A stretch of 64,000 bases of DNA, taken from Acidobacteriota bacterium. Its GTDB lineage: Bacteria; Acidobacteriota; Terriglobia; Terriglobales; Acidobacteriaceae. This document shows, one piece after another, positions 53,095 to 62,470 of this stretch. Below the pieces are notes generated by a model. It had not been told where the DNA came from, made no database searches, and saw nothing but the letters and a program-made list of their open reading frames with translations. How positions within the stretch are numbered: position 1 is the stretch's first letter; every line of letters begins with the position of its first letter. The position numbers were made by a program, and so were the translations under genes. The stretch lies in contig JARLGI010000120.1 of the NCBI GenBank assembly GCA_031296115.1, positions 1 through 64,000 on the forward strand, in the 5' to 3' direction.

Positions 53095-54522
53095 TTATAC
53101 CTCCACCTTCTGCTTATACGCCGCCACCTGCACGTTCCATCCCAGCGCCTGGACCATGGCATCGCGCAATTGCGAGGCCGCACTGGGCTCGCCATGCACC
53201 AGGTACGTTCGAGCGGGTGCGCGATGGAACGTGTGCAGCCATTCCAACAGTTCGCCCGTGTCGGCGTGATCGCTGAACTGCTCCAGGGCCACGACCTGGG
53301 CGCGTATGGGCACCACCTGCCCAAACATCTTCACCTCGTGCGCTCCGCTCTTGATGGTGAAGCCGCGCGTGCCTGGCGCTTGAAACCCGATGAAGAGCAC
53401 CAGGTTTCGCGGATCGGGCAGCCGCTGCATCAGATGGTGCAGGATGCGGCCGCCGGTGACCATGCCGCTGGAAGAGACGATGATCGCGGGATACATCGAG
53501 TCGTTGATCTTCTTCGAATCGTCCTGGGTGACGTCGAAAAAGAAGTTCGGCCATTCCAGCGGCGAGCCGTACTTCTCGATGAGTTCCTTGGTTTCTGGCG
53601 AGAATTCTTCGCTGTGCTTCAGGAATATCTGCACCGCCTTGATCGCCATGGGGCTGTCGGCATGCACCGGCACGCGCGGAATCTGGCCGGTTTCCATGAG
53701 CTCTTTCACGATGAACAGGAACTTCTGCGAGCGCTCGACGGCGAACGAGGGCACAACCACCGTTCCTCCAAGCTGTACCGTCGTGCGAATCAGCGCCGCC
53801 ATCTGCGGCCGCGGATCGGTGTGCGGATGCTCGCGGTTGCCGTAGGTGCTCTCCATCACCAGCAGGTCGCAGTCCTCGCCTTCCGTCGGGCCGGAATGCA
53901 ACACTTTGCCGGGCGCAATCTGGTTGTTGCGCACACGTCCGATGTCGCCGGTGAAGAGCAGCTTCGACGTTTTTCCATCGGCGGTCAGAGTGACTTCCGC
54001 CATCGACGAGCCGAGGATGTGGGCGGCGCGGACGTAGCGGAACGAGAAGTGCGGACTGAGCTGCTTGGTCTCCTCGAAGTTGACCGGGCGGAAGAGCGTC
54101 AGGCACTGCTGCGCTTCCTCCATGGTGTACAGCGGCAACGCGGGATGATGCTTGGTCGCCCGTGTCTTGTTGTAAAACTCCGCGTCTTCTTCCTGCAGGT
54201 GTCCGGAATCGGGAAGCAGGATGCCGCAGAGATCAATCGTCGCCGGGGTCGCATAAATCGGCCCGTGGAAGCCTTGCTTCACCAGCCGCGGGATCCAGCC
54301 GGAATGGTCGAGGTGGGCGTGGGTCAGAATGACCGCGTCGATCTCGCGCGCGGGCACGGGCAAGTCCTGCCAGTTGCGCTCGCGCCACTCTTTTTGTCCC
54401 TGAAAAAGTCCGCAATCCACCAACACCTGAATGCCTTGCTTGCCGGTCTCATCGCCGGTGTTGATCAGGTGCTTCGAGCCGGTGACGACGCCGGCTGCGC
54501 CAAGAAATTGTATGTAGCTCAA
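53095..54522 (-). CDS. Beta-CASP metallo-beta-lactamase nuclease
   Basis: A 475-residue protein of the MBL-fold RNA-specific exonuclease (CPSF73/YtmP-like) family. Motifs include GAAGVVTGSKHL, THAHLDHSGWIPRL (H-x-H-x-D-H), GDIGR, and the beta-CASP signatures SFAVERSQ, SPMAIKA, and SSSGMVTGGR, with the C-terminal HSDHAD-like SDHADTGELLEW. It likely processes RNA. It ends 9 bp before the AhpD-like gene. Confidence 0.9.
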   Translation of the reverse strand: MSYIQFLGAAGVVTGSKHLINTGDETGKQGIQVLVDCGLFQGQKEWRERNWQDLPVPAREIDAVILTHAHLDHSGWIPRLVKQGFHGPIYATPATIDLCGILLPDSGHLQEEDAEFYNKTRATKHHPALPLYTMEEAQQCLTLFRPVNFEETKQLSPHFSFRYVRAAHILGSSMAEVTLTADGKTSKLLFTGDIGRVRNNQIAPGKVLHSGPTEGEDCDLLVMESTYGNREHPHTDPRPQMAALIRTTVQLGGTVVVPSFAVERSQKFLFIVKELMETGQIPRVPVHADSPMAIKAVQIFLKHSEEFSPETKELIEKYGSPLEWPNFFFDVTQDDSKKINDSMYPAIIVSSSGMVTGGRILHHLMQRLPDPRNLVLFIGFQAPGTRGFTIKSGAHEVKMFGQVVPIRAQVVALEQFSDHADTGELLEWLHTFHRAPARTYLVHGEPSAASQLRDAMVQALGWNVQVAAYKQKVEV

Positions 54523-54636
54523 TCGGTCCTCATGCGTGCGAGCCAGATTCTACCGCAAGCGCTGCCAGCTGACGAGGCAATCCTCGATGATACTGCGCCA
54601 TGAAAAAAAGTTCGGGTTGGCCCGGACCACCGTCTC

Positions 54637-56406
54637 TTATCGCACCGGCGGCGGCACATCGTAAACGTTGTTGCCGGTACTGGCTTCGGGGACGCTGCCG
54701 TCGTTGACAACGATTTTGTCAGGCGCGACTGGTACCTCGAGGCGACCAGTGCCTTTCTGCCCGGCCTTTACGACGATGCGGACACTCTTTTCGCCCGATG
54801 GCGTCTGGACAAGCCCGGGTACCTCGGCCCCAGTGCGTCCGCGGTTCTCGATGGTGACCGTCACCATGAAGTTTGAGCCCTCGCCCAGCATCGGGCGCGT
54901 ATAGACCGACTCAACCTTGAACTCGGGCAGCCCGCGATCGCGATAGACCCAGTCGTCGAAGAACCACTCCAGGTCGCGCTTGGAGTTGGTTTGCAGGAGC
55001 TTCTGGAAGTAGCTGGGGTCCTTGTCGGCGCCGCCGCGGTAGGCCAGCAGGGTACGCTGCATGTCGGTGGTTCCGACCATGTCGCGCAGCATCCACATGA
55101 CGAAGCCGCCCTTGCCGTGCAGGTAGACCTCGTCGTTGGTGTTGAGCAAGGTGTTGTCGGCCTCGCTGGCTTTCATCGCGCCGGCCGCTTGCGCTGCCGG
55201 ATGAGACAGCTTTTCGGCCTCGATGAGAGGCTCGCGATACTGGTCGAGATATTCCAGCGCCGCGCGCCGGCCGGAACGCATCTCCACCGCCATCACCTGG
55301 AGGAAGCGCTCGACTCCGTCCTGGATCCACGCGTGCGGAGAATGTAAGCGCGACGCAACCTGCAATGGCATCAGCAACAGCTGGAGCATGGGTGTGGAGG
55401 CTTCGCGCAGCGGTGTGAACAGCACTGCGCCGTTCTTCCACGGATTGGCGTTAGGGTTGGCGAGCTCGATGACGCGCGCGGGCTCATGCGGCTCGTGCAG
55501 CCAATCGTGCAGCAGAGGGTCGTTGGCTTCGGCGGCGAGCGCGTAGTCGCGGGCCTCGGTGGTGTGCTCAGGAAGGTGGGTGAACGCAATCGTGGGGCGC
55601 GGCAGCTCGACGTAGTTGGCAATGGCGAAGGCGGGAACCATCTCACCCAGGCCATCCAGCTGAAGCGTGTTGCTGGACTCTTCTGTGCCTCCGCCGGGCG
55701 GCGAATACCCAACCGTCTGCTTGTCGCCGCAGGTGGAACCGGTACCGTTAACCGCAATGCAGAGCGGTTGCTGTGCGGCCGGCGTCAGGATGCGGGCGGC
55801 AAATTCGCTGCGCTCATGCCGCTGCTTCCAGCGCGCCATGGCATCGAAAACGGCGCTGCCGTCGCTGAGGCTAACGGCGTCAATCGCCACCGGATACCAG
55901 ACCACGTAGCCGAGCCCGCGGACCGCGGTGAAGGAATTGCTAATATGGTCCCAGTCGTTGCGCACAGCAACTTCGGCGGGGATGCCAGTGCGCGTCAGGC
56001 GAGTCGCGTCCGGGGTGATGGTGCCGCCGTATTGCACGTCGAGGGTGACGGTACTGGCGGGTGCTATTTCTTTCGGCAGGGTGACGATGACTTCCGAGAG
56101 GCTGCCGGTGTGGTCGATGTCGGAGGTGTAGTTGTCGCCCAGCCACTCTAACGGCTGGTCGTTCAGCGTGATGGCGTTCCATGCCAGCGACGAAGACACT
56201 TGCAGCGTGACCAGCTTCTGCGGCTTGTTGGAGTCGTTGCGCAGAGTGAGCTTGCCGTTGACGGCGATGACGTGCGCGGTGCGGTCCACCTGCGCTTCGA
56301 GCTGATAGCGCGTGATGGTGAAGGCCTCGCGGTCGATGGCGGCGAGCGGCTGTAGGATTGCGAGGAAGCAGAAGGGCAAAAAGAGCAGCCGTGAAAGACG
56401 CTTCAT
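54637..56406 (-). CDS. Secreted M1-aminopeptidase-like protein without the zinc motif
   Basis: About 589 residues with a signal peptide (MKRLSRLLFLPFCFLAIL). The layout follows gluzincin M1-like enzymes: N-terminal beta domain (ITRYQLEAQVDRTAHVIAVN), WYPV block, and a catalytic-like helix region. But where related proteins have HELTHxxF ahead of SPRPWIQEGLAHF, this one has PLQVASRLHSPHAWIQDGVERF, so the HExxH zinc site is gone. It is likely a pseudoenzyme that binds rather than cleaves peptides. The C-terminal domain carries FMVTVTIENRGRTGAEVPG (CARDB-like). ATG 56406 is used as it begins the signal peptide. Confidence 0.78.
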   Translation of the reverse strand: MKRLSRLLFLPFCFLAILQPLAAIDREAFTITRYQLEAQVDRTAHVIAVNGKLTLRNDSNKPQKLVTLQVSSSLAWNAITLNDQPLEWLGDNYTSDIDHTGSLSEVIVTLPKEIAPASTVTLDVQYGGTITPDATRLTRTGIPAEVAVRNDWDHISNSFTAVRGLGYVVWYPVAIDAVSLSDGSAVFDAMARWKQRHERSEFAARILTPAAQQPLCIAVNGTGSTCGDKQTVGYSPPGGGTEESSNTLQLDGLGEMVPAFAIANYVELPRPTIAFTHLPEHTTEARDYALAAEANDPLLHDWLHEPHEPARVIELANPNANPWKNGAVLFTPLREASTPMLQLLLMPLQVASRLHSPHAWIQDGVERFLQVMAVEMRSGRRAALEYLDQYREPLIEAEKLSHPAAQAAGAMKASEADNTLLNTNDEVYLHGKGGFVMWMLRDMVGTTDMQRTLLAYRGGADKDPSYFQKLLQTNSKRDLEWFFDDWVYRDRGLPEFKVESVYTRPMLGEGSNFMVTVTIENRGRTGAEVPGLVQTPSGEKSVRIVVKAGQKGTGRLEVPVAPDKIVVNDGSVPEASTGNNVYDVPPPVR

Positions 56407-56434
56407 GAGTGGTGACAGAATTCTATTCACAATT

Positions 56435-56512
56435 GTCATGACGAGCGAAGCGAGGCATCTGCTGTTGGATGGCTGGCGAGAAAGCAAATCCCTCACTGCG
56501 CTCGTGATGACA
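56435..56512. repeat. Inverted repeat pair of the GACGAGCGAAGCGAGG class
   Basis: GTCATGACGAGCGAAGCGAGGC on the left and CTCACTGCGCTCGTGATGACA on the right form an imperfect inverted pair about 78 bp across. It resembles the CATCCTGAG-type repeats and lies between the M1-like and rlmB genes. Confidence 0.5.
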
Positions 56513-56564
56513 ACTCCAATCGCAGGCCGTATTCTCGCGCCGGAGGAGCGACGCCCTCCGGTGG

Positions 56565-57311
56565 TCAGTCACTGGCGCCCTTCTTAGCACGGCGCTGGCG
56601 AGCGAGTTCGTACATCACGATGCCGCCGGCGACCGATACATTCAGCGACGGCACAGCGCCCGTCATGGGGATAGACACCAGAAAATCGCAGCGACGGCGC
56701 ACCAGGTCGTGCAGCCCTTTGCCTTCGGCGCCGAGCACGATGGCGCAGTGCATGTTGTAATCAATCTCGTCATAGCTTTGCGTGCCGCGCTCGTCGAGGC
56801 CGACGGTCCAGACGTTGCGCTCCTTCAATTCGTCGAGGGTGCGCGAGATGTTGGTGACCCGCGCGATGGGCAGGTGCTCCGACGCCCCTGCCGAAGCTTT
56901 CACCGCAGTCCCAGTGAGTCCGGCCGCGCGGCGCTCGGGGATGATGGCTCCGTCGGCGCCGGCTCCGTCGGCGGTGCGAATCAGCGCGCCCAGGTTGTGC
57001 GGATCCTCGACACTGTCGAGCACCAGCAGGAAGCTGTATTCGCCGTGACGGTTTTCTAGGAGCGTGTCCACGTCGGCATATTGCTTGCCGGTGGTGACGG
57101 CGATGACGCCCTGGTGCGTGTTCGTATTGGCAGTACGGTCCAGTTGCTCGCGCAGCAGGAAGCGCACCTGCACGCCGCTGGCGCGGCAGTCGTCAATGAG
57201 CCGCTGCATGCGCTGATCGTGGCGCTCGCGCGCAATGCCGACGTACTCGAAGCTGCGGCCTCCGGACTTCAGAGCCTCGCTGACCGCATGAATGCCGTAG
57301 ATAACGACCAT
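56565..57311 (-). CDS. rlmB: 23S rRNA (guanosine-2'-O-)-methyltransferase RlmB-like
   Basis: A 248-residue SPOUT/TrmH methyltransferase. N-terminal substrate domain starts MVVIYGIHAVSEAL; the SAM knot carries DSVEDPHNLGALIRTADGAG, CAIVLGAEGKGL and IPMTGAVPSLNVSVAGGIV. RlmB 2'-O-methylates G2251 of 23S rRNA. The paralogous TrmH tRNA methylase cannot be wholly excluded. Confidence 0.92.
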   Translation of the reverse strand: MVVIYGIHAVSEALKSGGRSFEYVGIARERHDQRMQRLIDDCRASGVQVRFLLREQLDRTANTNTHQGVIAVTTGKQYADVDTLLENRHGEYSFLLVLDSVEDPHNLGALIRTADGAGADGAIIPERRAAGLTGTAVKASAGASEHLPIARVTNISRTLDELKERNVWTVGLDERGTQSYDEIDYNMHCAIVLGAEGKGLHDLVRRRCDFLVSIPMTGAVPSLNVSVAGGIVMYELARQRRAKKGASD

Positions 57312-57369
57312 GTTTTATCAGTTTACGACATCGGTCGAGCTCACCACCCGATCGTCCTTCGCGTCAGGA

Positions 57370-58961
57370 CTAGTGACAGCCGGAGAATTTCAAGGAAACG
57401 ATGCGGGTCCTCCAATCTTGCGAGCCCGACTGCAAGTATTCCGTCGTTTACCACAGCAGGCAATCGTCCGCGGGATCAGGGACCATGCTGCTGTAATCGC
57501 CCCAACGGTCACCATTCGCCTGTGAGGCGGTGCCGGCCTTGATGCTGGCTTCCTGCTCCATGGTGCTCGGCGGATCGGTGAGCAGGCGTCTGGTGAAGTT
57601 GATCGAAAGATACATGGTGCTGCTCGAGATGCTATAGCCCATTGCCATATCGCCTACTTTGTCCATGGCGATGCTGCCCATCCAGCGAGAGTTACTGTCG
57701 GGTGCGAACGTGCTCTGCTGGAAGGCGGTAAAGTCTCCCTTCTCCAGTGCCCGCAACTCGTACCAGCGGATTCCGTACGAACCATCGTTGTTTTGCACGG
57801 TATGCGTCACCACCATGCTTTGATGCGCCGACTGGCCGGCCGTTGCCGGTACGGTGGGGGGGGGGGGACGAAGTTGCGATAACGAGACGGTACATGGTTA
57901 TCTGGCCCAGCGCATAGAGCAGAGTGCTGGTGTCTTTCTGCGGAACGCAGTCGGCCAGCACGCCACCGTGTAGGGAGCCACAGATATGGAAAACGGACCG
58001 GTGAAGGTGGAATTCTGCGGATTGGCAAAGTCTACATGGAACTTGAAAAGGCCCAACGCATGGTTGGAGCCGCTGACGTTGCCGACGATGAAATTGGGGG
58101 CCCCTCGCGGCGGCGGCACAGCGCCATCCAGATCGGCAGGCAGGAAATGAAAAATGTCACTGCCGGTTTGAAAACAGATGGCCGAGGCCGGACCGCCTTG
58201 CAGCATCGAGCTGCGATCCAGGGCGCACGCCGAGCTGGCCTGGAACGCCCAATTCAGATACAAGTCAGTCGTCAGATAATACGCGTCGGGCCAGACGGCA
58301 AGCTTCGGGTAGTCCGGAAGGTAATTGTTATAGGGAATGGCGTAACGGTAGTAAGCTCACGTAGCGTCGGAGGTGGTCGAGACCGCGATGCAGATAAACA
58401 ATGGCGGCGTAAATCCATACTCTCCCGCGATCTGCTGGATGATCCATCGCCCCGCCGCTCGGTCGAAGCGAACGGTGGGATCGCTCATCGCGTCCTCCGT
58501 CTCAAATTGGCCTCCAAATCCCTGGAACAGGCTTTTGACGTAGTACGGCCCGAAGATGACGTTGCCTGTGGTCTTGTCGAATACGGCATACAGGAAGTTG
58601 GTGGTCTGCACGTATTGCCCGTTAGTGCCCGGAGCGCCATTGGTGTCGGGAGGGACGGCGCCGCCCTGCGTAATTCCTTCGAAGCTCATGACAATCTGCG
58701 CTTGTTGCGCCAGCCCCGGCGAAGATTGCACTACCGGGCCGAATGCCGGCGGGATGTGACGAGCGGGCGGTTCCTCCATTTCCAGCACCTGTTGCCGCCC
58801 GGTATCACGCACAGGCTTGGTGCCGTGCATCAGTTCGCGGAGTGGTGGGGACGTGTCATACCGTACTGCCGGAACTACTACCGGGCCTTGACCGGCTGTT
58901 GCGCGACCACGGCGGGAACGAGGCAAAGCACTAGCAGCAGCGAGATAAGGATGCGAACCAT
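57370..58961 (-). pseudogene. Broken secreted-protein gene with a 12-G homopolymer
   Basis: Pieces in different frames join into one secreted protein. The start MVRILISLLLVLCLVPAVVA (ATG 58961) is a signal peptide, but it runs into stops at once and the sense moves to GPVVVPAVRYDTSPPLREL. A second frame yields QIVMSFEGITQGGAVPPDTN and FDRAAGRWIIQQIAGEYGF, and another gives LADCVPQKDTSTLLYALG and MYRL. The next shift is before YRNF, and a third piece starts near MVVTHTVQNNDGSYGIRWYE and ends with TAA at 57448 in DDCLLW, where the reading would go on as TTEYLQSGSQDW to 57370. A run of 12 G (57856-57867) lies within. At least five lesions; a few could be sequencing errors. Confidence 0.72.
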
Positions 58962-59124
58962 ACGATTTCTCCTGCGAGGATGACCGAGCGACATTTTGCG
59001 GACTTTCAGTGTAGCGCCTCGGGTGAGGACGGCCTCGATTGTATTCCTGTCGCTGGTCCTCGATGAATCGCCGAGCAGTACGCCGCGCAGCCAACCTGCA
59101 TTTATACTTCCCTAAGGAGCGTGC

Positions 59125-59895
59125 GTGTCCCTTTCGGCCATTATTGTGGATGATGAGCAACTGGCCCGCGACGAACTTGCCTACCTGTTGCGCGATCTCG
59201 ATGTGGACGTCATCGCGCAGGGCAAGAACGGCGTCGACGCGGTCAACCTGATCAAGGAGTTTTCGCCCGACCTGGTGTTCCTCGACGTGCAGATGCCGGG
59301 GCTCGACGGCTTCGGCGCCATCAAGAAGCTGCTGGACAAGAAAGTGCCGCTGCCGCAGATCGTGTTCGCTACCGCGTTCGATCAGTATGCAGTAAAGGCC
59401 TTCGAGGTCAACGCGGTTGACTACCTGCTGAAGCCGTTCGACAAAACGCGCGTGGCCAAGTCGGTGGAGAAGGCTCGGCAGAAGCTGGAGACCGCCGGGT
59501 CGCCGAGCGAGCAGATCGGCACCATCGTCAAGATGCTGGAGCAGCAGCAGCGTCCGTCGTCGACCAAGGTAATGCTGAAGTCGGCGGGGCGGCTCTTCCT
59601 GGTGGACCAGAAAGACATCTGCTACGCCTCGATCGAGGACGGCGTCATCACCGTGGTGGCGACCAACATGGAAGGGCAGTCGAACTGCCGCACCCTGGAA
59701 GAGCTGCTCGACTCGCTTGACCCCAACACCTTCTGGCGCGCGCATCGCTCGTACCTGGTCAACATCAATCGCATCAAGGAAGTCGTGCCCTGGTTCAAGA
59801 GCTCGTACCAGATCCGCATGGAAGACAAGAAGCAGGCGGAGATTCCGGTCAGCCGGGCGCAGACCAAGCGGCTGAGAGAGCTGTTTGGCCTGTAG
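59125..59895 (+). CDS. LytTR-type response regulator
   Basis: A 256-residue two-domain regulator. The receiver domain (1-120) has the acidic pair in IIVDDEQLA, the phospho-acceptor in LVFLDVQMPG and the Lys in LLKPFDKTR. The LytTR DNA-binding domain (about 150-250) has FWRAHRSYLVNINRI and ends near SRAQTKRLRELFGL. Such proteins control extracellular polysaccharide, fimbriae or bacteriocin genes. No histidine kinase is adjacent, so the partner is elsewhere. It starts at GTG 59125. Confidence 0.93.
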   Translation: MSLSAIIVDDEQLARDELAYLLRDLDVDVIAQGKNGVDAVNLIKEFSPDLVFLDVQMPGLDGFGAIKKLLDKKVPLPQIVFATAFDQYAVKAFEVNAVDYLLKPFDKTRVAKSVEKARQKLETAGSPSEQIGTIVKMLEQQQRPSSTKVMLKSAGRLFLVDQKDICYASIEDGVITVVATNMEGQSNCRTLEELLDSLDPNTFWRAHRSYLVNINRIKEVVPWFKSSYQIRMEDKKQAEIPVSRAQTKRLRELFGL

Positions 59896-60002
59896 GGAGC
59901 GACTAGCAACTAGCAACTGGCAATTCGCGTCTGCTCAGCGATCGGAATGACTGTTTGACACAAGTTGCTGGGAACCCTCGCTTCTGCACCCCCCGAAGCC
60001 TC

Positions 60003-60079
60003 CAGTTGCCAGTTGCCAGTTGCCAGTTGCCAGTTGCCAGTTGCCAGTTGCCAGTTGCCAGTTGCCAGTTGCCAGGTGC
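60003..60079. repeat. Perfect 7-bp tandem array next to the YdjC-like start
   Basis: Ten uninterrupted copies of CAGTTGC (60003-60072) are followed by one variant (CAGGTGC, 60073-60079). The array ends 13 bp before the ATG at 60092. As a 7-bp unit, changes in copy number would move the spacing and shift the frame of any leader peptide. It may be a recent expansion. The gap at 59911-59935 has related AACTAGCAACTGGCAA pieces. Confidence 0.85.
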
Positions 60080-60091
60080 CAGTGCTCTCCC

Positions 60092-60976
60092 ATGCGCAGA
60101 CTCATCATTAATGCCGATGACTTTGGGCTAACGACAGGCGTGAACCGCGCCATCGCCGAGGCGCAGCAGCACGGCATTGTGACCTCCGCAACGTTGATGG
60201 CGAATTCACGCGCGTTCGACGAAGCGGCCGGCCTGGCCCGTTCGTTGACCGCACGGGGACGCAACTTCAGCGTGGGGTGCCACGTTGTGCTGATGGACGG
60301 CGCGCCGCTTCTGCCGCCCGAGCAAGTTCCGAGCCTGCTGCAGCCTGGCTCCAACAACGGCCGCTTCCGCAGCAAGCTGAATGACTTCGTGGTGGCGTCG
60401 TTTCGCGGCAAGCTTCAGCCGACGGAGATCGAAGCCGAAGCTACGGCGCAGATTCGCAAGCTACAGACGGCGGGAATCTCGCCATCGCACTTCGACACCC
60501 ACAAGCACGCGCACATGTTTCCCGCCGTGCTGCGGCCGCTGCTGCGGGCGGCGCAGGCGTGCGGCGTTCCGGCAGTGCGCAATCCCTTCGGGCAGGTGTG
60601 GCCGTTGCCGTTCGGCGACATGGTGCGCAAACGTCATCTATGGACGCGCTTTGCCCAGCTGAATGTCCTGCGTAACTTCTCCGGGCAGTTTCGCCGCGAG
60701 GTGCAAGCACACGGCATGCACACCACAGACGGCTCGGTGGCGGTGCTGGTCACCGGCTCGCTCGACCTGAAACTATTCGGCAAAATCATGGACCGGCTGC
60801 CGGAAGGGGCGTGGGAGTTCGTCTGCCATCCCGGATACAACGATGCGGAGTTGACCAAGGTGCAAACGCGGCTGCGCCAGTCCCGGGAGCAGGAACTGGC
60901 GCTGCTGATCTCGCCGGAGGCGCGGGACGTTCTCGACCGGCACGGGATTGAGTTGATCAGCTATCGCCAGCTATGA
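60092..60976 (+). CDS. YdjC/ChbG-family carbohydrate deacetylase (HpnK-like)
   Basis: About 294 residues of the YdjC family, metal-dependent deacetylases. The N-terminus RRLIINADDFGLTTGVNRAI holds the metal Asp and the DTHKHAHMFPAVLRPLL segment holds the metal His pair; a C-terminal VCHPGYNDAEL is also typical. It is related to HpnK, an accessory of hopanoid production, but no hopanoid genes are adjacent. ATG 60092 starts at the conserved segment; an upstream frame to 60020 would translate the heptamer repeats. Confidence 0.88.
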   Translation: MRRLIINADDFGLTTGVNRAIAEAQQHGIVTSATLMANSRAFDEAAGLARSLTARGRNFSVGCHVVLMDGAPLLPPEQVPSLLQPGSNNGRFRSKLNDFVVASFRGKLQPTEIEAEATAQIRKLQTAGISPSHFDTHKHAHMFPAVLRPLLRAAQACGVPAVRNPFGQVWPLPFGDMVRKRHLWTRFAQLNVLRNFSGQFRREVQAHGMHTTDGSVAVLVTGSLDLKLFGKIMDRLPEGAWEFVCHPGYNDAELTKVQTRLRQSREQELALLISPEARDVLDRHGIELISYRQL

Positions 60977-61034
60977 GCGCGCTACAATGGCTGTCCCGCC
61001 AAACCAAGAAACAAGGACGCGGGCAGCGTCGCTC

Positions 61035-62441
61035 ATGAATCCACTCGTACTGTCCGACGAGCAATATCGCGAGGTCTTCGAGCAGATTACGCAGCGCGCC
61101 TTGGCGTATGTGTCGTCAATCCCGGAACGCCGGATTCTCCCTGCTGCGAGTGGAAGTGATACCGAAGCTTTATTCCGTAAGCCATTGCCAGAGCATGGGA
61201 TGGGAGTTCAAGTCCTAGACGACTTAGGGCTCGTAATCGACAACGTTCGGGTCGCAGGACCTGGCTTTTTCGGCTACGTTCTTGGCTCCGGTGAGCCGGT
61301 CGCGGCGGCTGCCGATTTGTTGGCCAGCGTGCTGAACCAGAACGTCACGGCGTGGCGGTCGGGACCGTCGGCAGCGACCGTCGAGCGCGTGGTCGTGGGC
61401 TGGCTGGCCGAGGCGATTGGCTGCCAAGGCTTCACCGGCAGCCTGACCGGCGGAGGCTCGTCAGCGAACCTGATGGCGCTGGCCATGGCGCGCGAAGCTC
61501 GCTTGCCGGCCAACGAGGCGGGCGCGCGGCCGGGTACGGTGTACGCGTCGGAGCAGGTGCACATGTCGATCCCGAAGGCGATCGCGCTGCTGGGCATCGG
61601 GCGCGACAACCTGCGGCTCATTCCTTGCGATGACCAGTTTCGCATCCGCATCGATCTTGTGCGCCAGACGATTGAGAAAGACATTCGCGCCGGCGTGACG
61701 CCGATCGCCGTGGTCGGCTCTGCGGGGACGGTCGCGACCGGTAGCATCGACGACATAAATAGGCTGGCGGAGATCGCCCAGGGTTTTGACGCGTGGTTCC
61801 ACGTGGACGGCGCCTACGGAGCGTTGGCCGCCATCGCGGAGCCGGCAAAATTTCTCGGGATGAATCGTGCGGATTCGATGTCGCTTGATCCCCATAAATG
61901 GCTCTATCAACCCCTCGACTGCGGATGTCTGCTGTTCCGCGATGCGGCGGCCGCGCAGCGAGCTTTCTCGCACACCGGCGATTACGCCAAGTCGCTCATT
62001 GACGACCCGGTGGAAGGCTTCGTGTTCTTCGAGGAGTCGATGGAGCTGTCGCGGCGGTTCCGCGCGCTGAAGCTGTGGCTGTCGCTGCGCTATCACGGGA
62101 TGGGGAATTTCCGCGAAGCTATGAGAAACGATCTGGCGATGGCACAGCACCTGGCTGAGTGCATTGCGAATGAAGCGCGGCTGGAGTTGTCGGCGCCAGT
62201 TGCGCTGAGCGCGGTGTGTTTCCGGTATCTCCCGCAAGCGGGTGGGGATTCCGACAAACTCAACCAGGAAATCCTTCGTGGGGTGAATCGCCGCGGGCGC
62301 GTGTTTCTGTCGAATGCCAGCATCTACGGAAAGTTTGCCTTGCGGGCGTGCATCGTCAACCACCGCACCACGGCGAGTGATGTCGAGCGGGTAGTGAGCG
62401 AAGTGCTGGAGGTGGGAAGGGAAATGGAACGCGTCTCCTGA
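61035..62441 (+). CDS. Group II PLP-dependent decarboxylase
   Basis: About 468 residues of the aromatic-L-amino-acid/glutamate decarboxylase family. It has ATVERVVVGWLAEAIGC, FTGSLTGGGSSANLMAL and the PLP Lys block DSMSLDPHKWLYQPLDCG. It makes an amine from an amino acid (tryptophan, tyrosine or DOPA-like) and CO2. An in-frame ATG at 60987 would add 16 residues; I prefer 61035, where homologues begin (MNPLVLSDEQYREV). TACAAT at 60983-60988 is a possible -10 box. Confidence 0.9.
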   Translation: MNPLVLSDEQYREVFEQITQRALAYVSSIPERRILPAASGSDTEALFRKPLPEHGMGVQVLDDLGLVIDNVRVAGPGFFGYVLGSGEPVAAAADLLASVLNQNVTAWRSGPSAATVERVVVGWLAEAIGCQGFTGSLTGGGSSANLMALAMAREARLPANEAGARPGTVYASEQVHMSIPKAIALLGIGRDNLRLIPCDDQFRIRIDLVRQTIEKDIRAGVTPIAVVGSAGTVATGSIDDINRLAEIAQGFDAWFHVDGAYGALAAIAEPAKFLGMNRADSMSLDPHKWLYQPLDCGCLLFRDAAAAQRAFSHTGDYAKSLIDDPVEGFVFFEESMELSRRFRALKLWLSLRYHGMGNFREAMRNDLAMAQHLAECIANEARLELSAPVALSAVCFRYLPQAGGDSDKLNQEILRGVNRRGRVFLSNASIYGKFALRACIVNHRTTASDVERVVSEVLEVGREMERVS

Positions 62442-62470
62442 CTAGCGTTTGCAGGTGCGAGCTTTGAAGG

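Noticed and set aside
53170-54603. Plus-strand open frame of 477 codons
   Set aside because: Antisense to the beta-CASP nuclease gene.
58357-59916. Single 519-codon minus-strand gene
   Set aside because: Only the last part is sense sequence of the broken secreted-protein gene; the first 300 codons are antisense to the LytTR regulator.
60003-60079. CRISPR array
   Set aside because: The units are 7 bp with no spacers, so this is a minisatellite.
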